Translations under genes and position numbers: made by a program
Shown: one piece after another, positions 58,663 through 64,000 of the stretch
How positions within the stretch are numbered: position 1 is the stretch's first letter
How the letters are laid out: every line of letters starts with the position of its first letter
The notes under the pieces: generated by a model
What the model was told of the DNA's origin: nothing
The model's database searches: none
Seen by the model: the letters and a program-made list of their open reading frames with translations, nothing else
Source of the DNA: Arthrobacter sp. Hiyo8
GTDB lineage: Bacteria; Actinomycetota; Actinomycetes; Actinomycetales; Micrococcaceae
Length of the DNA: 64,000 bases
Direction: 5' to 3'
Assembly (NCBI GenBank): GCA_001549895.1
Contig: AP014719.1
Location: 496,001 to 560,000, forward strand

Positions 58663-59540
58663 ATGGACACCGCGGAAGAAATCATCGTTGGCTACGACGG
58701 GTCCGCCGGGCTGTCCCGGCTGTCCGCTGGGCTGCCCGCCAGGCGGCCCAGCGGAACTGCGGACTGCACGTGGTCCACAGCACCCTGTGGCCGGCAATCA
58801 CCCATGATCTGGGTCCCGTGCCTGGCATCGAAGGCAGCGGGTTGCGACGCGCGGCCGAGGACATTCTGGCCGAGGGCGTGGCACAGGTCCTCGATGCGGT
58901 TCCCGGATTGGCCGTCAAGACGACGCTGTTCTATGGGTGGCCAGCCGAACACCTCAGGACACTCTCTTCCGGCGCCGCCTTGCTCGTCGTTGGAACCAGG
59001 GGCGCGGGGGGCTTCATGGGACTGCTGATCGGCTCCGTCAGCTTGGAACTCGCGGCAACAGCCGATTGCCCCGTCGCTGTCATCCGCGGCGGAGAACACC
59101 TGGGCGGTCCGGTTGTGGTCGGCGTCGACTTCGACGATTGGGAGCTGCCGCTTCGGCATGCCTGCGACCTGGCGGCCTTGTCCGGGACTCCCCTTCGATT
59201 GGTGCACGTCCGGAAGAAGCACCGTATTCCACGCCCTATCCCTGACGCGGCGACGTCGGCCCAAGACCATGTTGAACCACGAATCCAGGCGCTTCTTGAC
59301 TCTGCGGTGCAGAGCGCCCACCAAACAATTCCGGACCTCGACGTCCAAAAAAGATCGCCGGTTGGAACGTCCATCCCTGGGTCCATTTTGGCGGAGGCTC
59401 AAGATGCGTCCATCATCGTCGTCGGGACGAAAGGACGCGGACTGGTTCGGGGCACTATCGGTTCAACTGCCCATGCTGTCCTTCATCACGCCGCATGTCC
59501 GGTCCTGTTGGCGCGCCGGCCAAGCGCGGATCTCCGGTGA
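58663..59540 (+). CDS. Tandem universal stress protein (one frame break)
   Basis: The repaired 292-aa protein has two UspA domains, beginning EIIVGYDGSAGSVPAV-like after repair near 58710 and PVVVGVDFDDWELPLRHA. Both carry ATP motifs: VGTRGAGGFMGLLIGS and VGTKGRGLVRGTIGS. GTAAGGAG precedes the ATG. It follows the type B PPOX gene by 59 bases and is probably co-transcribed with it. Confidence 0.92.
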
Positions 59541-59552
59541 AGCAGATGGTGT

Positions 59553-59995
59553 TCAGTACAAGTCGCCAGGGGCCAGCTCGTCGTTTTCCGGGCCCCGGTG
59601 AATCCGTCTCCCGGTGATGGACGTCGGGACGATCTCAACGAACACCCGCTTCTTTGTGGAGGTCAATTGTTGGCGGGAATCCTTTCGGCGGCTTCAATCT
59701 CGGCACCGGATTCAAGTTGCCGCGCCTTGCCTTTAACTACGACGCTCCAGACGGATTGGCTACCGACCCCGTCAGTTTCCAACGCAACTTTGTCATTGAT
59801 CGTGAGCGCGAACAGCTTCTCCCCTGGATTTGTCCGGAGGAGGATCTTCCCGTCGTGGGCAACGAAATTGATCGGATAGATCTCAGGTTCGTTGGCGATG
59901 CTCAATGCCAACCGCCCCAACGTCGCACCCAAAAGGATATTCCAGCATTCTTCCTCGCTCAGGACTTCCACGGGGTTTGCGGTATCCGGTGACAT
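59553..59995 (-). CDS. PPOX-fold flavin protein, type A copy 4 (one frame break)
   Basis: The repaired 147-aa protein begins MSPDTANPVEVLSEEECW and has TLGRLALSI, IYPINFVAHDGKILLRT, VWSVVVKGKARQL and, after one missing base near 59668, VFVEIVPTSITGRRI with an acidic C-terminus. AAAGGA precedes the ATG at 59995. It is convergent with the tandem Usp gene and divergent from the cytochrome b module, sharing a DevR-box candidate. Confidence 0.87.
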
Positions 59996-60063
59996 GGCGG
60001 GGTCCTTTCGATGGTCGGCATTCCAAGCCATTCCAGCATGCATGCGGCCGGCGCTATCCAATA

Positions 60064-60077
60064 GGGCCCTTGGACCC
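60064..60077. promoter_or_regulatory. DevR-box candidate between PPOX and cytochrome b module
   Basis: GGGCC-CTTG-GACCC matches the pattern fully on both strands. It lies 68 bases before the PPOX start and 83 before the small membrane protein at 60161. Confidence 0.6.
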
Positions 60078-60160
60078 GTGTCTGTTGGCCGGCAAGCTTG
60101 TAGCGTCATGCATAGGAAGGCGTCCCGTCCAAGGTCCGCCTTTCGTCGAAAGAGGCCGTG

Positions 60161-60328
60161 ATGCTCGGAATACACCAGGCGGATGCCGGAATGCCGGATG
60201 GCGGAGTCTATTTCCAGTGGGGTGACTTCCTGATCCAATTCGGCAATCTGGTGGTCATTGCCACGATGGTCGTGCTATTCATTCTCGCCTTGGTGATTCC
60301 GTTTCCACACGGTAGGAAACGGAAATGA
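60161..60328 (+). CDS. Small membrane protein of the cytochrome b module
   Basis: This 55-aa frame begins MLGIHQADAGMPDGGVYFQ and has one transmembrane helix (about residues 29-48, VVIATMVVLFILALVIPF) and a basic tail PHGRKRK. GAAAGAGG precedes the start (ATG 60161, or GTG 60158). Its stop overlaps the cytochrome b ATG (ATGA), which strongly supports its being real and coupled. It could be a small subunit that stabilises the cytochrome. No similarity is recognised. Confidence 0.72.
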   Translation: MLGIHQADAGMPDGGVYFQWGDFLIQFGNLVVIATMVVLFILALVIPFPHGRKRK

Positions 60329-61030
60329 CTGCCGACCACGGCCCGGTTTCGACTACCGACGACGGCGAACCACGATTCTCCACTTGGACAGGAAAGGCCC
60401 GGGCTGGGCGTTGCGCCGGCTACCGCCGGACAAGCTGCTTCCTGAAGGCCAGCCGAGTTACGTGGCGTCCTGGATTTACGTCTTCGGCATGGGCGCCGTT
60501 GCCGCGTTCGTCTACATCCTCGCTTCCGGCGCCGTGCTGGCATTGAATGGGCCCACGTGGTTCCATGCCTCGGCCTTAGGGCGTTTCATCAACAGCACCC
60601 ATCTGTGGAGCGTTGAACTGTTCTTCATGTTCATGGTGATCCACCTCTGGGGCAAATTCTGGATGGCCGCCTGGCGGGCGGGCGCGTGCTGACCTGGATC
60701 ACCGGGATGGTCGCGTTCGTCGTCTCGATCGTTACCGCCTTTACCGGTTACCTGCTTCAAAGCAATTTCGACTCGCAGTGGATCGCCTTCCAAGCCAAAG
60801 ACGCCCTTAACGCCGTCGGTGTGGGCGCATGGTTCAACGTCGCCGATCTGGGCCAGATACTCATGTGGCACATCACGCTCCTCCCGCTGGCCGTCGCCGT
60901 CGTTGTCGCCCTCCATGTTGTTCTCGTGCGGATGCACGGCGTGGTGCCCCCGTTGGAGGCTGCCGAATCTGACGCCCAGCTACGCTCACCAGCGCCAAAC
61001 CCGGCAACTGACAGCGAGGACAAAAAGTGA
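60325..61030 (+). CDS. Cytochrome b N-terminal (b6-like) diheme protein (two frame breaks)
   Basis: The repaired 235-aa membrane protein has four predicted helices and the two histidine pairs of cytochrome b. One pair is H-x13-H in HLWSVELFFMFMVIH, and the other is H-x14-H in HITLLPLAVAVVVALH, so it should bind two b hemes. FTGYLLQSNFDSQW follows the usual glycine-containing turn. Bases are missing near 60408 and 60690. The GTGA overlap with the next gene indicates coupling. No Rieske protein, cytochrome c or separate subunit IV gene is present, so it is not an ordinary bc1 complex. Confidence 0.86.
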
Positions 61031-61979
61031 CCAAATCCCCAGCGTCAACCTCGTGGCGCACGCGAAACGACATCGCCAGCAGGCCATGGCCCGGCACGAC
61101 GCGCGAATATGACCTGTTCAAGGAGCTTGTTGTTGGGCTGGTGGTTGTTGGCTTGCTTGTCCTGGGACTCTCAGCGGTTTTCAGCTCGCCGGACGAACCA
61201 ACGGTTACCCTGAAGTCCTGGCCATGGCCGACCCCGCGGACTTCGTGGCGACAGCCACCACGGAACTCGGGGGCACCAGCGGCACCGCGGGATATGGGCC
61301 GCCCTACAACTCGACGCCCGATGCCACCCAAAAACTCGGACCGATCGACCTGCAGAGCCTTTCCGGCGTACGGCTTCCGATCGACACCGCCAACGACTTC
61401 ATCATCGGCCCGCTCCAAACCCTACCGAACCCTCCGGCGGCCATCGACGAATGGACCAAGGCAAGCGACGCCCAACACGCTGCCTGGACCACCGCGTACG
61501 GGGATGCACTCAGCAAAGCCCCGGACAACGACCCGGCGAAGGTTCCGCCCGGCGACTACGGCCCGGTACCCGCCCTCACCGGAGCCCTTCTGGCCATGGC
61601 GCAGCAAGGGACCCTTGATCCGGTCCTGGGCGCAAAGGGTTCGTTCTACAACACCGATTACAAAGCCAGCATCTTGTTCCTCGGCGACGGCAGCTACTTC
61701 CCTGGCCTCGCCGACGCCCAGCATCTGACAGGCGACCAGTGGGGAATGATGAATGAAACCGGCAACTACCCCGGCCAGTCGTGGCTGTGGCTCTTCTCGG
61801 CCCTCTACCAAGTGGAACCCTTCAAATCATCGCCGAACGCGGACGTCCTCGTCGTGTTTTCCATGGTGATCCTGACGCTGCTCCTCACCCTGGTGCCCTT
61901 CATCCCCGGGCTCAGGTCATTGGCTCGCCGCATCCCCGTGCACCGCCTGATCTGGCGGGACTACTACAAGCACCGCTAG
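61027..61979 (+). CDS. Membrane-anchored partner of the cytochrome b (one frame break)
   Basis: The repaired 317-aa protein has an N-terminal transmembrane helix (LVVGLVVVGLLVLGL), a large extracytoplasmic region (about residues 60-270) and a C-terminal helix (VLVVFSMVILTLLLTLV) with a basic tail. The external part has no cysteine and no CxxCH, so it does not bind heme c. Its two ends resemble cytochrome b C-terminal/subunit IV helices only loosely. One base is missing near 61215. The GTG start overlaps the cytochrome b stop. I do not recognise the family; it may form the quinol-side or external docking domain of a new cytochrome b complex. Confidence 0.75.
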
Positions 61980-62057
61980 GCCAACGCGCGAACTGCACCG
62001 GAATACAAGGGCCTTTAGGCTATTCAAAACTTTGTGAAAACTGGGTACCTTTGTGTC

Positions 62058-63037
62058 ATGGACACCGTGATCCAGACTGTCGATTTGCACAAGAACTTCG
62101 GGCGCGTCAAGGCGCTCGACGGCCTCGACCTCGAGGTCCACAAGGGCGAGATCCACGGCTTCCTCGGGCCGAACGGCGCGGGGAAGACCACCACGCTACG
62201 TATCCTTCTCGGTCTGGCCCGGCCGTCGTCGGGCAGCGCGAGCGTCCTGGGCATGCATCCCTGGGCAGACGCCGTCGAACTTCACCGGCGCGTCGCGAGC
62301 ATCCCGGGAGACGTGAGCCTCTGGCCCAACCTCTCTGGCGGCGAGGCCATCGACCTCCTCTCCCGCCTCCGCGGGGGCGGCGTGGACCATGCTGCCTTCA
62401 AAGAGCGCAAGCATCACCTCTGCGAACTCTTCGACTTCGACCCGGGCAAGAAGGGCCGCGCCTACTCGAAGGGAAACCGCCAGAAGGTCGCGCTCATCTC
62501 GGCCCTCGTCATGGACGCCGAGTTGTATCTCCTCGACGAGCCGACGAGCGGTCTTGACCCGCTCATGGAGGCAGTCTTCACGCGCGAGATCCGGCGGATC
62601 GTGCACGAGAACGGCGCCACAGTCCTGCTCTCAAGCCACATCCTCTCCGAAGTCGAGCAGCTCGCCAACCGCGTAAGCATCATCCGCGCCGGCCGGATCG
62701 TCGACGGGGCACACTCGACGCACTGCGCCACCTCACGCGCACGGAAATCTCGTTCGCGCAGGACAGTGTTGACACCCACGCACTGGACACGCTGTCGCAG
62801 GTCCACGATCTCACCGTGGCCGACGGGCGCGTCAAGTTCGGCGCCGATTCCGATCGCGTCCACGAGGTCCTGCCGCTTCTGGGCAGCCTCGGGGTCAAAG
62901 GCCTGCTCATCGCTCCGCCGTCGCTCGAAGAACTCTTCCTGCGCCACTACGGCGACACGGTCGCCCCGCCTGCCCTGCAGGCAGCGGACGACGGCGGCAG
63001 CCACCATAGGCGCCACCGCGCCGCGGCGGGAGCCTGA
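62058..63037 (+). CDS. ABC exporter ATPase (one frame break)
   Basis: The repaired 326-aa ATPase has Walker [10 protein letters not shown], Walker [14 protein letters not shown], switch His in [14 protein letters not shown] and a DUF4162-like C-terminus. The signature region is [14 protein letters not shown], slightly degenerate as in antibiotic exporters. One base is missing near 62707. It precedes a permease gene by one base. Together they form a two-gene ABC-2 exporter of the actinobacterial polyketide/drug type; the substrate is unknown. Confidence 0.92.
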
Positions 63038-63038
63038 G

Positions 63039-64000
63039 ATGGGCGCATTGTGGATCCTTTACCGGCACCGCTTGCGCAGGGACCGCTGGCAGGTGATTGT
63101 CTGGGTCCTCTCGATCGGAATGCTCGCACTATTCGCCGTCGCGGCCATAGCGAAGACCTTCGGCGACGACGCGACGCGCGCGCAGGTGCTTCAGCTCGCG
63201 ACCGCGGCTCCCGCGATCCTTGTGCTGCGCGCCTCCCCCGCGGTCCGGCGCTCGATTCGTTCACGTTCTTCGAAATCTTCGCGTTCCTGGGCGTCCTTGC
63301 CGGACTCATGAATACATTCATGGCCGTCCGGCACACCCGGGCAGAAGAGGAATCAGGGCGGGCTGAGCTCGTGTCCGCGACGGCCGCCGGACGGTGGCCC
63401 CGCTCGGAGCCACTGTCCTTCACGGCGCGGTGGCCAACGTGCTCGTGGCCGTCGCTACGGCACTCGGCTTCACGGCCGGAGGGCTTGACCCGGCCGGCTC
63501 GCTTTTGGCCGGTTTCGCGACGGGCGCCGTGGGCTTCGCCTTCCTCGGCGTGGGCCTGCTGGCCTCCGAGTTCTTCAGCACATCGCGGGGGCCAACGGCA
63601 TCTCGTCGGCCATCGTGATGCTCGCGTACCTGCTGCGCGGGTTCGGCGACGCCACCGGACAGGTCAGCCCCGACGGGACGACCATGACGGCCGCATGGCC
63701 GAGCTGGATCTCCCCCATTGGCTGGGGCCAACAAACCTTCGCCTACACAGGCAACCGATGGTGGCCATTGCTCCTTCCCCTCGCACTCTGGGCGGCGTGC
63801 ACCGCCGTCGTCGTTGCCGTCATGGCGCGCCGTGACGTCGGCGCGAGCGTGCTCGCAGGGCGATCCGGACGAGCCGACGCCCGGCCCTGGCTGCGCGGAA
63901 GTTTCTCGCTCGCCCTACGCCTGCAGCAGGGAGCAATCATCGGCTGGTGCATAGGCGGCCTAGCGATGGGCCTGGTCACGGGCTCGCTTGGTTCCGCAAT
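63039..64000 (+). CDS. ABC exporter permease, runs off the window (frame breaks)
   Basis: This partial membrane protein starts [18 protein letters not shown] and continues past the window edge. Hydrophobic segments include [19 protein letters not shown], a segment near [36 protein letters not shown] and [19 protein letters not shown]. Repaired text [18 protein letters not shown] and [12 protein letters not shown] matches the actinobacterial polyketide-exporter permease family. Bases are missing near 63236, 63400 and 63590. Confidence 0.88.

Noticed and set aside
62009..62022. GGGCC-TTTA-GGCTA before the ABC exporter
   Set aside because: The right half fails at two positions, and the exporter is not a family expected in the island. 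Treated as chance.

Overview
The window is high-GC actinobacterial DNA, most likely from Arthrobacter or a close Micrococcaceae relative. The best single clue is the dimethylglycine oxidase at 1815-4304. Once its reading frame is repaired it is 830 aa and carries His48, His225, Tyr259 and Asp552 at the numbers I recall for the Arthrobacter globiformis enzyme. No tRNA, rRNA, IS element, phage gene or CRISPR array was seen.

Reading caveat: about ninety single-base frameshifts interrupt roughly two thirds of the genes. Every one I could resolve has the same sign (one base missing), and most lie in short G or C runs. Restoring one base per break gives full-length family members whose lengths divide by three. 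I therefore treat the breaks as base-calling losses and give each gene its repaired span, noting the breaks.

Region 1 (1 to 24 kb) is a glycine betaine and one-carbon catabolic island. Uptake is by an ABC system (13.7-17.9 kb) and a ProP-like symporter (18.2-19.7 kb). A Rieske betaine demethylase, GbcAB (21.2-23.9 kb), makes dimethylglycine, and dimethylglycine oxidase makes sarcosine. Methylene-THF is handled by FolD, a cyclodeaminase-type cyclohydrolase and PurU, giving formate. A molybdopterin oxidoreductase and a zinc formaldehyde dehydrogenase finish the oxidation. FolE and MoeA may support the cofactors. Two GntR/FCD paralogues, an IclR and a LysR regulator are interspersed, and an operator-like CTGATATATC sequence recurs at three promoters. 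The FolD lacks the usual catalytic lysine, which may explain the adjacent cyclohydrolase.

Region 2 (24 to 35 kb) holds an acetyltransferase, an aldo/keto reductase and a carbohydrate locus: a Tat-exported family 8 polysaccharide lyase, a 2-hydroxyacid dehydrogenase, a CUT1 ABC importer, a DeoR/LacI hybrid regulator and a sugar isomerase-like protein.

Region 3 (35 to 62 kb) looks like a DosR/DevR dormancy island. It has a DevR response regulator and DevS GAF histidine kinase, six PPOX-fold proteins, five universal stress proteins or remnants, Hsp20, DUF3040, SPW and SHOCT proteins, an RNA-processing-type metallo-beta-lactamase, a zinc alcohol dehydrogenase, three P-type ATPases, phosphoketolase with acetate kinase, and a three-gene cytochrome b module. 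Sites of the form GGGNC-N4-GNCCC sit before many of these genes and suggest one hypoxia regulon. The window ends in an ABC exporter (62.1 kb to the edge).
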